From Anaerolineales bacterium UBA6055 (GTDB lineage Bacteria; Chloroflexota; Anaerolineae; Aggregatilineales; Phototrophicaceae), in contig DIYL01000059.1 of the NCBI GenBank assembly GCA_002428985.1, positions 340,869-404,868 of the forward strand: 64,000 nt of DNA. Direction: 5' to 3'. Made by a program: the position numbers and the translations under genes. The notes beneath the pieces are model-generated. The model was given only the letters and a program-made list of their open reading frames with translations. It made no database searches and had not been told where the DNA came from. Shown here piece after piece: positions 8,672-17,933 of this stretch (within the stretch, counting starts at the first letter, position 1; each line of letters opens with the position of its first letter).

Positions 8672-9595
8672 TTATCGCGTAAACAGTAAGTTAATCACAC
8701 CCATATTTTTTAGCATCGCTTGCGTCTGTGATTGAATGGTAGCGGCATCGTCAGTCCAATCCGACAATGAGCCATCGAGGTTAATCGCTTGCATGCGCGT
8801 GAACCCCATACCTAGTACCTCGCTGAGTGCTTGAATCGGTTCATAGTCAAACGCTTTGAGTGCTTGCGGATTGTATTCCATAATTAGGGCGAGATTTGGG
8901 GATTGGGCGATGGTCTGCTTCATACTGCGGAGTGCGCCCATCTCGGCACCTTCAATATCCATTTTGACAAAATCGACCTGTTGGATACCCATCTCCATTA
9001 AGCATTTGTCGATGGGGACAGTTTTAACGGTAAATTTCTGCATTTCAAATTCTGACGATTGGCGTGGGGCGACATCAAACTCGCCAATTTGTGCGCGCTG
9101 TAAATCCGCCAATGACTCATCATAGTGCAACGATCCACTCGCTGACATCATCAGATAATCATAGAGCTCGGCTGTGCCTTCTTGTTCGGCAACAGCCCGT
9201 TGCATCGCGGTCACATTGGGGAATTTTCCAACATTTTGTTGGAGGACAGCATGGGTGCGTGGATGTGGCTCGAAGGCAATTACTTGCCCATTGTCGCCAG
9301 CCAGCTCTGCAAATAAACGCGCATAATAGCCAACATGTGCACCAATATCGAGGATGGTCATCCCCGGCTTGACCATCTGCTGGACGTGGGTTGTGGTTTC
9401 CAGTTCATGGCGATTGGTCAGCAATTCTAACCGAAACCAAAATGGATCATCAGCAATGGTCTTAAACCCCTTGTTGGCTTCTAATACAGGGATCACCAAA
9501 TGCGACATCACCCAATGAATGGCAACATGAGCCGGTTTGAATCGTTTGACGGTCTTGCGATATAGTGTCAGGCTGGAATCGAATACGCGCATCAT
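8672..9595 (-). CDS. FkbM-family SAM-dependent methyltransferase
   Basis: 307 residues. The SAM site is LDIGAHVGYY (82-91), followed by VIAFEPHP, and the FkbM hallmark FVKMDIEGAE comes near residue 210 with a following MEYNP. The N-terminal 75 residues are a helical extension before the methyltransferase fold. FkbM enzymes O-methylate polyketides, sugars or glycolipids; the substrate here is unknown. It stands alone, with a purine-rich GGAGGAG stretch somewhat far (about 14 nt) from the ATG. Confidence 0.85.
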   Translation of the reverse strand: MMRVFDSSLTLYRKTVKRFKPAHVAIHWVMSHLVIPVLEANKGFKTIADDPFWFRLELLTNRHELETTTHVQQMVKPGMTILDIGAHVGYYARLFAELAGDNGQVIAFEPHPRTHAVLQQNVGKFPNVTAMQRAVAEQEGTAELYDYLMMSASGSLHYDESLADLQRAQIGEFDVAPRQSSEFEMQKFTVKTVPIDKCLMEMGIQQVDFVKMDIEGAEMGALRSMKQTIAQSPNLALIMEYNPQALKAFDYEPIQALSEVLGMGFTRMQAINLDGSLSDWTDDAATIQSQTQAMLKNMGVINLLFTR

Positions 9596-9682
9596 AACTG
9601 TTGAACTGCTCCTCCAAAGTACCGTGATAGCCTAACCTACTCGTGCACGATGGTCAATCCTGAAAGCAAGCCAATTCTTTAG

Positions 9683-10630
9683 CTAACGGTCAACTAACAC
9701 CCATGCAGGTTCAAGCACATCCGTCCAATCTGGCTCGAGAATATCATCGAGCCCAAACAACAAATACAATGAGCTACGCGATAGTGGCGGTAACATCCAT
9801 TCTTGAACGTTCATCGGTTGATCAAGTTGTACGGTATAGAGTCGTCCGGGGAATTTTGCTGTTGATTGGAATACAATACGGTTAGGATCCGTCGTCCAAG
9901 TCACATGCTGATAAGTATTTTCAGGTTCGGCGATCGCTGTAATCGTCTCTGTAGCGAGGTCAATTTGAAACAGATTCCATTCACGCCCACGATTAGATTC
10001 ATAAATGAGGGTTGTCCCATCGGGTGACCAGACAGGTAATTGATCCCAGAAGTTATCATCTGTTAGACGAGTCGTATCCTTCGTTGCCAAATCCAGTATA
10101 TAAATTTCTCCAACTGAATCGTAGGCAATTTGCTTACCATCAGGCGACCACGCAGGACGACCAAATGCAACGTTATTGGCTGTGAGTTGTTGCTGTTCGC
10201 CAATTGCTATATCCAACACAAAAAACTGCGAAATATTGACTGGATTGGCTTCATATAGAATTTGGGTGCCGTCCGGTGACCAGTGTGGATGCGAATCGCT
10301 GTGGTCATTGTCGGTGAGTTGGCGTAACTCTCGCCCATTTGCTGATAACCAGAACAATTCGCTGTCGCCATCACGGTCGGACACAAACACAAGATCGCGG
10401 GTTGTTGGCGACACTGTCACATATTCATCATTATTATCCGACACATGCAACCGTCGTGTCAATTCGCGGTGCATGTCGCTGATATATAATTGGCGTTTAC
10501 TGAATACGCTCGCAGAATAGACGACTTGTCCCGACACAGGCAGTTGATGAGCCAGCACATATACACCCACACATAAGCCGACCATCACCAATGACATAAT
10601 AACGCTGAGTTGTGTGATAAGTCGGAGCAT
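9683..10630 (-). CDS. Membrane-anchored TolB-like beta-propeller (PD40 repeats)
   Basis: 315 residues. A single N-terminal hydrophobic segment (about 7-30) anchors or exports the protein. Four to five PD40/WD40-like repeats follow, each with the SPDGT/SPDGK turn: HWSPDGTQILYEA, AWSPDGKQIAYDS and VWSPDGTTLIYESN, plus degenerate copies. Such TolB-type propellers usually bind proteins or cell-wall ligands outside the membrane. There is no partner in sight; the next gene upstream is the small monooxygenase-like protein, 38 bp away on the same strand, so the two may be co-transcribed. Confidence 0.75.
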   Translation of the reverse strand: MLRLITQLSVIMSLVMVGLCVGVYVLAHQLPVSGQVVYSASVFSKRQLYISDMHRELTRRLHVSDNNDEYVTVSPTTRDLVFVSDRDGDSELFWLSANGRELRQLTDNDHSDSHPHWSPDGTQILYEANPVNISQFFVLDIAIGEQQQLTANNVAFGRPAWSPDGKQIAYDSVGEIYILDLATKDTTRLTDDNFWDQLPVWSPDGTTLIYESNRGREWNLFQIDLATETITAIAEPENTYQHVTWTTDPNRIVFQSTAKFPGRLYTVQLDQPMNVQEWMLPPLSRSSLYLLFGLDDILEPDWTDVLEPAWVLVDR

Positions 10631-10668
10631 AGGAAATCCTGTAGAGTCAGTGACGATACGCGGGTAAA

Positions 10669-10956
10669 CTATGGATAAATTTGTGTTTGATCAGACCCGC
10701 GTATGTCAACAATCATTGGTTTGACTGTCTCATACCATGTATGATACGCTGGCGTTTCGTAATATGCATCAATCGTTTCTTGAGATTCAAATACTTCAAT
10801 CATTGTAAATTGTGTCGGGTCGGCCTCATCTTGGAAGACATCATATCTTAGGTTACCGTCGCTTTGTTGACGTGTTTTGCCATTCGCGATTGTCACATCA
10901 CGGAATGCATCTATATCACTTTTATTGACTTGGATATGAATCAATACAATAATCAA
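10669..10956 (-). CDS. Putative quinol monooxygenase (ABM domain, YgiN-like)
   Basis: 95 residues, the whole of a dimeric ferredoxin-like ABM domain. It shows IIVLIHIQVNKSDIDAFRD at the start, a YDVFQDEADPTQFTMIEVFES core (shown in two overlapping pieces in the frame), and AYHTWYETV. The start is a TTG at 10956 with AAGGA 6 nt upstream. The family includes quinol oxidases and heme-degrading or polyketide monooxygenases, all cofactor-poor; the substrate is unknown. Confidence 0.75.
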   Translation of the reverse strand: MIIVLIHIQVNKSDIDAFRDVTIANGKTRQQSDGNLRYDVFQDEADPTQFTMIEVFESQETIDAYYETPAYHTWYETVKPMIVDIRGSDQTQIYP

Positions 10957-11034
10957 GATGATTCCTTACTCAAAATTTGCTTCCAAGATTTTCTATTAAT
11001 GTAAAATCTGGAAAATCTTTAGAGATTATTTGAC

Positions 11035-11059
11035 GGACGAGACATGTCTCGTCCCTACG
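11035..11059 (+). repeat. Palindromic repeat with CCTAC tail, copy at 11.0 kb
   Basis: GGACGAGACATGTCTCGTCC is a perfect 20-bp palindrome followed by CTACGA. The same 20-mer occurs at 40661-40680. Similar elements with different arms are listed elsewhere in this annotation. Confidence 0.85.
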
Positions 11060-11158
11060 AATATTTACGTGAATCCTAGTAAGGATAAGGTCTGCATTAT
11101 CCGTAGATCAACAAAATAATCTTAAAACATACGGGATATTACATAACTTGAAATTGTT

Positions 11159-11274
11159 ATCCCCTCACCAAACCCCTCCAAGACGCATCAAAGAGGGGTT
11201 TTAAGTCTCCACATATTTAGTGGGGAAGATTTAGAAGGCGAGATTTTTCCAGTCTCTTTTGGCCACTTACTTAA
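11159..11274 (+). repeat. Repeat R1, copy 2
   Basis: About 116 bp matching copies at 2520 and 42759, with GACGCATCAAAGAGGGG followed by TTTTAAGTCTCC, and ending GGCCACTTACTT. It lies 11 bp from the stop codon of the minus-strand DegT gene, in the same relation as copy 1 to RraA. Confidence 0.8.
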
Positions 11275-11285
11275 ATTCCGTACAA

Positions 11286-12560
11286 TTACGACAATCCAAT
11301 CTCTTTAGCACATGTGTGATAAATATCGAGCACTTGATTGATAGTCTCGTCTGTCAAAATTGGTGGTACTGTCATTATGATAGACCGTTCGGTAAGGTCT
11401 TCCATCACAGGTAAAACACCTTTTTCGTATGAAATCTCGGTATGGAATTCATTGAGTGGGTCTGTCCATGGGCGACCAGATGAATGCACAGAATTCTTGT
11501 TAACTAAGCTGGTAATTTCCCAGTGTAAATGTAATCCCCAATCGGCTACGCGAATGTTACTTGCGCCACTCGGACCAGGTCGTACCCCTTCGGCGCGGGT
11601 CCGTGCAACCAGTTCTTTAGCAATTTCGGCTGATGGCAAGGTAAATAACACAAAGGGTCCGCTGTCTCCTTGAGGATCAGGGCGGCGACGTGGCGTTACA
11701 CCATTAATTTCTGAAAGCCCATCATATAATTTATGATTGCGGGCGCGCATAGCAGACGTAATTTGATCTAGTTTTTTGACTTGTTCAAAAGCAATCGATG
11801 CTGAGACCTCGCTCATATGGACACCTTGTCCCCATGATTGCACATCACTATTCGGATCAAATTTACCTTCCGCGTTCCGTGAATACCCCAAATGATGAAA
11901 CGCCCAACTCCGTTTGCCCAACATCTCATCATCGCTAACTACAACACCACCTTCACCAGTGGTTATATTTTTATTGACCTGAAAGCTAAATGTAGCAATG
12001 TCACCGAAGCTACCCAAAAATTGTCCTTGATAGCGTCCACCATTCGCCTGTGCGACATCCTCGATTAAAGTGACGTTATGACGCTTGCAGATGTCTACGA
12101 TTCGATCGACTTCACCGCATGCGCCGTTCATATGAACGAGCAAGACAGCTTTGGTACGCTCATTAATTTTTTGCTCTAGATCATCAGGATCCATGGTAAA
12201 GGTGTCGTTAATATCGACGAGGCGTGGAATTGCTCCAGCACGAATCACAGCCGATGGACATGACATCCAAAAATAACCTGGAATCAAGACTTCATCGCCA
12301 GGTCCAATATCAGCCGTCATCATCGCAGTTGATAGTGCAGTCGTTCCACTGCTTACGAGTACCGCATTTTTGCGTCCGAGGCGCTCACGAAAGAGATCTT
12401 CAACACGGTTGGCATAGCCTTGTACATCATGACCAAAGTAACGGTAGGGGCTTCGGCTTCTGAGCACCTTACCGACAGATTCCATTTCTTCTTCACCCAT
12501 AAAATAGGTTCCGGGCCATTCATAGGGCCATAATGGTGGTTTTTGTGACTCATTATTCAT
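11286..12560 (-). CDS. DegT/DnrJ/EryC1/StrS-family PLP aminotransferase
   Basis: 424 residues. The PLP Schiff-base lysine is K197 in FSFQVNKNITTGEGG, with the cofactor Asp in LIEDVAQANGG (162-172) and the phosphate-binding SSGTTA at 70-75. These enzymes transaminate keto-sugars on nucleotide carriers, for surface sugars or antibiotics. The chain is slightly long for the family, with an extended C-terminus. AAAGGGAT precedes the ATG. No sugar-biosynthesis cluster surrounds it; the nearest related gene is the epimerase 10 kb away. Confidence 0.85.
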   Translation of the reverse strand: MNNESQKPPLWPYEWPGTYFMGEEEMESVGKVLRSRSPYRYFGHDVQGYANRVEDLFRERLGRKNAVLVSSGTTALSTAMMTADIGPGDEVLIPGYFWMSCPSAVIRAGAIPRLVDINDTFTMDPDDLEQKINERTKAVLLVHMNGACGEVDRIVDICKRHNVTLIEDVAQANGGRYQGQFLGSFGDIATFSFQVNKNITTGEGGVVVSDDEMLGKRSWAFHHLGYSRNAEGKFDPNSDVQSWGQGVHMSEVSASIAFEQVKKLDQITSAMRARNHKLYDGLSEINGVTPRRRPDPQGDSGPFVLFTLPSAEIAKELVARTRAEGVRPGPSGASNIRVADWGLHLHWEITSLVNKNSVHSSGRPWTDPLNEFHTEISYEKGVLPVMEDLTERSIIMTVPPILTDETINQVLDIYHTCAKEIGLS

Positions 12561-12749
12561 TGTTCATCCCTTTGCAATAATTTCTTTAAGTATGGGTCTA
12601 TGTTACCGCATTTGGAGTGTTTATGCCGTTGGACAGTTTGGTAGTTTGATCTTTTAGTTAATGAATTTTAATGTGTTTCGCTTGCTAAATTTAATGCTAG
12701 GCGATATTGTCTAGGCACCTTATATAGTGTTTACGTAAAGGAAATAATC

Positions 12750-13115
12750 ATGGCAAAACTTACGATACAAGATTTGGGTACTTTTGATGTAGAAGATGGC
12801 AAACGCCTTGTACTTGCAATCGAAGAAAATGGGTCGGATATTTTGCACCGTTGTGGCGGTTATGCTGGATGTACTACATGTCGCGTTGAGTTCTCTGACG
12901 GCGAACCCGATAAAATGACCGTTGCTGAACGGGATAAACTTCAGGAACAAGGTAATCTTGGTAAGTTCCGCCTCAGTTGCCAGATTCTGTGTGATCAAGA
13001 TATGACAGTCACCCCTTTAATGACACTATCTTCAACAGAGATGGATGATGCTGGTTCAACTCCTAAAGATGACATAACGCCAGATCCAGAATGGATCGAT
13101 GTTCCAGATGCTTAA
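12750..13115 (+). CDS. 2Fe-2S ferredoxin
   Basis: 121 residues. Cys35-x5-Cys41-x2-Cys44 and a distant Cys77 give the four ligands of a 2Fe-2S cluster. The C-x5-C spacing is that of adrenodoxin/ISC-like rather than plant-like ferredoxins (x4). A C-terminal tail of about 35 residues is acidic and probably disordered. AAAGGA lies 6 nt before the ATG. It is a cytosolic single-electron carrier; its partner is not evident nearby. Confidence 0.85.
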   Translation: MAKLTIQDLGTFDVEDGKRLVLAIEENGSDILHRCGGYAGCTTCRVEFSDGEPDKMTVAERDKLQEQGNLGKFRLSCQILCDQDMTVTPLMTLSSTEMDDAGSTPKDDITPDPEWIDVPDA

Positions 13116-13146
13116 TTTGCATCATCGATTGTTAGATTAAAACAAC

Positions 13147-13186
13147 GAGCAAGCTAAACGCCTATGATGAGGTGTCTAACTTGCTC
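13147..13186 (+). terminator. Hairpin after the ferredoxin gene
   Basis: GAGCAAG at 13147-13153 pairs with CTTGCTC at 13180-13186, and inner CTAAACGCCT can partly pair with AGGTGTCTAA (allowing mismatches), so the stem is long. It lies 31 bp after the stop. Confidence 0.5.
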
Positions 13187-13249
13187 CTACACTCATTCCT
13201 ATCAAGTAAAGCAAATACCCTTGTAAACCTAAACAAGTTACCTATGCGT

Positions 13250-13320
13250 AAATCGCCTGTGGTTAAAAACCGATAGGCTAATGGACATTGGTAAACCAGC
13301 TAAAGAAGTTCATAAGATCC
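13250..13320 (+). repeat. Repeat R2, copy 2
   Basis: AATCGCCTGTGGTTAAAAAC, then a one-arm-mutated GATAGGC, then TGGTAAACCAGCTAAAGAAG. It has the same orientation and setting as copy 1, 3' of a minus-strand gene. Confidence 0.75.
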
Positions 13321-13356
13321 CTTTTAACGGGCTTTCGATGCCCTAATCCCAATTTA

Positions 13357-14229
13357 CTACAATGCCACACGTTTAACAGGTTTAAAGCCCTCTCCATAAG
13401 CTGTATGACCAACACCGATAACAACAAATGCGTTTGGGTCGACTGTACTGACAGCATCTTTAAGTTCGCGTACTTGTGAGCGCCCAATCGTAACATAGAG
13501 CATGGTGCGGTCTTCCCCTGTATATTGTCCGGTGACCGTCCAACCGGTTGCGCCGCGTTGCAAATCATCAAAAATAATCTTGACGATTGGTTCAGGGGTT
13601 TTCGTAATAATCACAGCTGTTCGGACAACACTCGGTCCTTCCATGATGTAATCGGTCGCAACGCCACCAACGAACAATGTAATCGTCGCATAGAGTGCAC
13701 CCTCCCAACCATAAACCAGCCCTGCCATGATAATCACAGCCGCATCTACATAGAGAAAGGTTGTACTCATTGGGGTTCCGATGCGACGTTGTAGAATTAA
13801 AGCGAGTGTTGATGTACCGCCAAATGTCGCCCCCGCACGGAAAACCATCCCGCCACTAATACCACCGACAATCCCACCAAACAAGGCATTCAACATGCGG
13901 TCACTGCTAATCCCACCTGCTGGAACATACGGTGCTAGCATATCTAACATTACTGAGTACAAGAGAATAACCAATAAACTCCGCATGATGACCCGCGCGC
14001 CATTGGGTAACATAAAATAACCTAGAATTTGTATCGGAATATTTAATACAAATACCATGATACCAATCGGTGTTCCGATTAATTCTTCCAAAAACATGGC
14101 GATGCCTGTCACGCCTGTAGATGCAATATCAAGTGGTTCAAGAAAAACAACCACCGAGATTGCCCCAATAAAAACCCCGATGATCATCAATGCATAACGC
14201 AAGATGAAATCTCGTATCTGTGTGACCAA
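13357..14229 (-). CDS. YitT-family membrane protein (DUF161 + DUF2179)
   Basis: 290 residues from a TTG at 14229, preferred because GGGAG lies 6 nt upstream; an ATG 30 bp further out is possible. Five or six membrane helices (about 8-205) include the family motifs FLEPLDIASTGVTG and GGTSTLALILQRRIGTPMS. The C-terminal 80 residues are the soluble DUF2179 domain (VVRTAVIITKTPEPIVKII), an ACT-like fold thought to sense a ligand. Function is unknown in most bacteria. Confidence 0.85.
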   Translation of the reverse strand: MVTQIRDFILRYALMIIGVFIGAISVVVFLEPLDIASTGVTGIAMFLEELIGTPIGIMVFVLNIPIQILGYFMLPNGARVIMRSLLVILLYSVMLDMLAPYVPAGGISSDRMLNALFGGIVGGISGGMVFRAGATFGGTSTLALILQRRIGTPMSTTFLYVDAAVIIMAGLVYGWEGALYATITLFVGGVATDYIMEGPSVVRTAVIITKTPEPIVKIIFDDLQRGATGWTVTGQYTGEDRTMLYVTIGRSQVRELKDAVSTVDPNAFVVIGVGHTAYGEGFKPVKRVAL

Positions 14230-14488
14230 GATAAACTCCCTATTCTTCGCTAGATGCAAAAAGCCTGCGACAGTCTACACGACGGTAACGGACAATCCTA
14301 GTGGCGACATTTTTCAGTTTATTTGGCTTTTTTCAGATGGGCTATAAACCAGAAAATCACACTATTTTTTATAGAGGCTTAACACTGTTCTACATAGTAG
14401 AACAAAGCATTGAGCGATTTTTCTTCACAAACGAATAAAAATTATGTACACTGGATTAACAAGAAATAATAGGAGGATGAGCGAAGCA

Positions 14489-15247
14489 ATGGTTGTAGCA
14501 TATCAAGACATTATTCGACAAATAGAAACGCTGTCGTTCAAAGCCTTGCCAGCGCTAGAAACACGTTATTACGATGGTTGGCTTATACGATATGCCAATG
14601 GTTATACCAAACGCGCCAACTCTGTGAATCCAGTTTATGCCTCACATGAAGATACTGACCTTAAAATTAGTCGATGCGAAGCATTTTATACCCGCAAGAA
14701 GTTGCCGACTATTTTTAAGATGACCGATAATATTTACCCACAAGAACTCGATGCGATTCTTGAGAGTAAACAATATCAAAAAGCATCTGAAACAGGTGTC
14801 TATACCTTGCCATTGGAGCGTCGTGGCAGTTTAGCTGCAGACGTCAATATTAAATCCAAACTGACGGATCAATGGCTCACGACATTCATCAAAATGAATC
14901 ATATTGATGAAGAAAAGCACAAGACACTAAAGCAAATGTTCAATCTAATTCCAACACGTTGTGGATTTCTCCGTCTGATGGATGGCAATACCGTCGTCGG
15001 GGTCGCGTTAGGGGTTATTGACAAAAATTGGATGGGCATTTTTGATGTGGCTGTTCATCAAGATCATCGTGGTAAAGGGCATGGGCGTACCATTATGGAT
15101 GCCTTACTCAATTGGGGCATGACACAGCAAGCAGACACAGCTTACTTGCAATTACAATGCGATAATGCAGTTGCTAAAAATCTATATATGTCGCTAGGAT
15201 TCACTGAGCAATATCGTTATTGGTATCGCGTCAAAGATTTTACATAA
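14489..15247 (+). CDS. GNAT-family N-acetyltransferase (two-part)
   Basis: 252 residues from the ATG at 14489; earlier in-frame ATGs at 14444 and 14477 are less likely because AGGAGG at 14471-14476 leaves no room for the latter. The N-terminal half carries the YYDGWLIRYANGYTKRANS block of a GNAT subfamily. The C-terminal half holds the acetyl-CoA site DHRGKGHGRTIMDALL, followed by YLQLQCDNAVAKNLYMSLGF. The acceptor substrate is unknown. Confidence 0.8.
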   Translation: MVVAYQDIIRQIETLSFKALPALETRYYDGWLIRYANGYTKRANSVNPVYASHEDTDLKISRCEAFYTRKKLPTIFKMTDNIYPQELDAILESKQYQKASETGVYTLPLERRGSLAADVNIKSKLTDQWLTTFIKMNHIDEEKHKTLKQMFNLIPTRCGFLRLMDGNTVVGVALGVIDKNWMGIFDVAVHQDHRGKGHGRTIMDALLNWGMTQQADTAYLQLQCDNAVAKNLYMSLGFTEQYRYWYRVKDFT

Positions 15248-15353
15248 AAATTAACCTGTAAATATACGTAAAAAGTGTGTAACTTTTCCTTCACGGGTAA
15301 TATTTTCGCTGTAAACTATAGGGTGAAATATCACGACTCATGAAGGAGATAAG

Positions 15354-16616
15354 TTGTTGCGCTACTTGATATTGATACTTGTTTTATTCTCAACCCAGTT
15401 AATTTTTGCCCAAAATACAGATGAACGTGATGTATCGACCATTACTGATGTGCGTATAAACGCAAGCGAAGGGGTCGATTATTTGCCTATTGTCTACGAT
15501 GAAGATTTGTCGGCAGTTGCAGATACGATTGCACAACGTATCGTTGATGGCGAGGAGCTAGAAAGTGAAGCCATCACCCAGACACTAGACGATGCTGGTT
15601 ATCGCATCAATGATTATGGCGGTGCATGGGGAACAACATTTGACACCTTCGATCAACTCACAGCCACCATAGCCGAGCGTTATGAAGAGATGATTTTGAC
15701 TGAAACAATCACGCATTTTGCGCTTGGTTTTGTCGAAGGAACAGATATTAACGGCTATGTATTTATTGCTGTATCCTTCAACACCTGTGAAGTCTTTGAA
15801 GAAGATGAAGATTTTGAATTACAGGTTGAACAAGGTGAAGAATTTTTAGAGTTACTCAACGAAGCGCGTGCCGAAGACGAGTTAGCCCCGCTAACATTAG
15901 ATATTGATCTGTTACATAATGCAGCCCGTTTGTATTCCGATGATATGCTGAAATATGGCTACCCGACAAAACGTGTTGGTGGTATCCCCCATATTGGCGC
16001 AGATGGTTCGACTGCCAACGACCGTGTTGCGGGAGAGGGCTACGAAGCTAACATTGTGCGCGAAAATATCCTCTCGCGTTGGACACTCTCGGCTGATGGT
16101 GCATTTGACCAATGGTGGAATTCACCATCACATAAAGCCAATATGATGGCAAATGACGTTAGTGTGATGGCGCTTGCATGGACATGTGATGAGGAAACAG
16201 GTGAATTCTATTATACGCAGGTATTCGCTGAGCCATTTGTCGCCACGAGCACCGAGGTTATTGCGACATCGATTATGGCGAATTTGAATGCAGAACGTGT
16301 TAATTTTGGTGAAGCTATTTTGCAACCGAATACAACACTATCGACGTTTGCCGATGGATTAGCAGCATATATCTACGAGAATAGCCGCTTTCCAACTGGT
16401 ATGTGGGACGACCTTGAAGTGAGCTATGCGTATCAGACCGTTTATGCGACATCGGCTGGTACAACTGGTGATCCAATCGAAACGACAACATATCTACTCG
16501 AAACTTATCCCAACGAGTTACTCAGTAGTGACTTCACAGAGGTCGGCGTTGGTGTCTTTTTTGATGATGTCGACAATTTCTACTGGCATGTGTTGATTCT
16601 AGCCACACCCCAATAA
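15354..16616 (+). CDS. Secreted CAP-domain protein (SCP/PR1 family)
   Basis: 420 residues. It starts at a TTG with AAGGAGA 4-5 nt upstream; no ATG fits. A signal peptide covers about residues 1-19 (cleavage after IFA). The CAP domain spans about 155-290: FLELLNEARAEDELAPLTLD, then HNAARLYSDDML, HIGADGSTANDRV, and WWNSPSHKANMM, which carries the family's metal/catalytic His. Regions before and after the domain are unassigned. CAP proteins of bacteria are extracellular; some bind lipids or act as proteases, and no role can be assigned here. Confidence 0.8.
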   Translation: MLRYLILILVLFSTQLIFAQNTDERDVSTITDVRINASEGVDYLPIVYDEDLSAVADTIAQRIVDGEELESEAITQTLDDAGYRINDYGGAWGTTFDTFDQLTATIAERYEEMILTETITHFALGFVEGTDINGYVFIAVSFNTCEVFEEDEDFELQVEQGEEFLELLNEARAEDELAPLTLDIDLLHNAARLYSDDMLKYGYPTKRVGGIPHIGADGSTANDRVAGEGYEANIVRENILSRWTLSADGAFDQWWNSPSHKANMMANDVSVMALAWTCDEETGEFYYTQVFAEPFVATSTEVIATSIMANLNAERVNFGEAILQPNTTLSTFADGLAAYIYENSRFPTGMWDDLEVSYAYQTVYATSAGTTGDPIETTTYLLETYPNELLSSDFTEVGVGVFFDDVDNFYWHVLILATPQ

Positions 16617-16627
16617 GCAAATCAAAA

Positions 16628-16650
16628 GGGCGGGAAATCAAATACCGCCC
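16628..16650. terminator. Bidirectional hairpin between convergent genes
   Basis: GGGCGG and CCGCCC (6 bp, 11-nt loop) lie between the CAP gene stop (16616) and the stop of the minus-strand gene at 16660. Confidence 0.5.
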
Positions 16651-16659
16651 TCATCATGT

Positions 16660-16983
16660 TTATTCTGCCATTTCATCGGGTTGTTGCGCTAACCACTCCG
16701 ATTTTTCTACCACTTTACCATTGGTGACTTCTGTACTTGATACTCGTCGGTTTTTGTCGAAGAACACTTCTAATTCTGCTTGGAAGGGGCAACGATGCCC
16801 ACTTGCCATCTTGCGTACATAGAATCCATCGCCATCATCCATCCGTGATAAGTCATTCATCGGATCAACCCGCACACGTAAAATTTCTTGGCACATTTTT
16901 GGCTGGACATAAAAGTAAACCCCACGATCATCGGATCGTGCGCCACCGCCACCACCACTAAAGAGCTTCTTCAAAAAATCCAT
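16660..16983 (-). CDS. Conserved hypothetical protein, 107 aa
   Basis: A short protein with a glycine run GGGGG at 10-14, then YFYVQPKMCQEILRVRVDPMN, FYVRKMASGHRCPFQAELEV and FFDKNRRVSSTEVTNG. It has two conserved-looking Cys (about 31 and 65) in a beta-rich domain, with no signal peptide or membrane helix. It recalls an uncharacterised small protein found widely in Chloroflexota, but I cannot name a domain. It converges on the CAP gene. Confidence 0.6.
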   Translation of the reverse strand: MDFLKKLFSGGGGGARSDDRGVYFYVQPKMCQEILRVRVDPMNDLSRMDDGDGFYVRKMASGHRCPFQAELEVFFDKNRRVSSTEVTNGKVVEKSEWLAQQPDEMAE

Positions 16984-17272
16984 CTGTTACCCCAATATCT
17001 CTATTTACATGATCGCTTTGATTGTCTCTATGAGGTGGATTGTTTTCAAGGGTATTCAAGTTGTGTCTATGATGTTGCATGTTCTGCTTCAATCTTCTGA
17101 TGTGATCATCGCTCTGAGCTAAAAGCCTCCGAGCTACATTGATTTGTAAACCTCGTAAACGAGGCTCTTCTCAACTGTTTTAGAGGATAATTCACATCTT
17201 TAAAATAAGTCTATTTGCGCCATATAATGACATAGACTAAAATAGAACAAATAATCTAATCCAGTTAAAGGG

Positions 17273-17788
17273 ATGTCTATGACAGCAGATATGTTTCGTC
17301 ATGTATATGACTATCATTTTGCAGAAAATCGTGCCATTTGGGATCAGCACATTGTCCCATTATCACAGGAGCATTTTATACAACCACTTACGTATTCTGT
17401 CGGCTCAATCCGTAATCATGTTGTGCATATGATGGATGTCGATGATGCGTGGTTTAGTGATTTGCGGGGGGATACATTTGAAGGGATGAATAACCCTGAG
17501 ACCTTAAGTGATCGTGACAAAATTCGTACTGAATGGGATACGGTCGAAATAAAAATGCGTGAGTATCTCAAAACGTTAACGGATGACATGCTCATAACAC
17601 AACCGTTCAGTGGTGAAGATAAAGATTTGTATGTGTGGCAGGCATTGTGGCAAGTTGCCAATCACGGCACCGATCATCGGGCGCAATTATTGCGCTTACT
17701 GCATGATTGTGGTGCGGATACCAAATCACAAGATTATGTCTTTTATGCTTATGATAATCCGTTCAAGTTGTCTGATTCCCATTCGTAG
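17273..17788 (+). CDS. DinB-family metal-dependent protein (copy 1)
   Basis: 171 residues, a complete four-helix DinB domain. The three metal-ligand histidines of the family are visible: one in SIRNHVVHMMDV and two in NHGTDHRAQLL. The family includes thiol-S-transferases (bacillithiol, mycothiol) and many orphan enzymes. A second DinB gene, clearly related (SVGSIRNHVVHMM versus SIGSIHIQVVHVM), lies 1.3 kb downstream on the same strand. Confidence 0.85.
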   Translation: MSMTADMFRHVYDYHFAENRAIWDQHIVPLSQEHFIQPLTYSVGSIRNHVVHMMDVDDAWFSDLRGDTFEGMNNPETLSDRDKIRTEWDTVEIKMREYLKTLTDDMLITQPFSGEDKDLYVWQALWQVANHGTDHRAQLLRLLHDCGADTKSQDYVFYAYDNPFKLSDSHS

Positions 17789-17919
17789 CGGTTGATGACA
17801 CCAGATTGAACAACAAACTTTTCCCAATCGGTTAACGGCAATGTTGTCATCATATGACACACTTTCGGCATGTCGCAATCTCGATATACTTGGATAAAGT
17901 TTGTATGCCGATGAAACAA
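17749..17919 (-). CDS. Possible small protein or gene remnant
   Basis: An open minus-strand frame of 57 codons from a TTG at 17919 to a stop at 17749; upstream it stays open only to a stop at 17944-17946. The text looks protein-like (HTNFIQVYRDCDMPKVCH, then DWEKFVVQSGVINRYEWES) with codon use like neighbouring genes. There is no clear ribosome site, and its end overlaps the end of the DinB gene by 40 bp. It may be the tail of a decayed gene. No family is recognised. Confidence 0.3.
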   Translation of the reverse strand: MFHRHTNFIQVYRDCDMPKVCHMMTTLPLTDWEKFVVQSGVINRYEWESDNLNGLS

Positions 17920-17933
17920 ATGAGGCTGAGTGA

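Larger units (their letters stand above)
10957..11285. other. Intergenic region made of two repeats
   Basis: 329 bp without a gene. It holds a 20-bp perfect palindrome with CCTAC tail (11035-11059) and its conserved 3' flank to about 11150, then repeat R1 (11159-11274). The palindrome plus flank recurs at 40661-40770. Confidence 0.65.
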
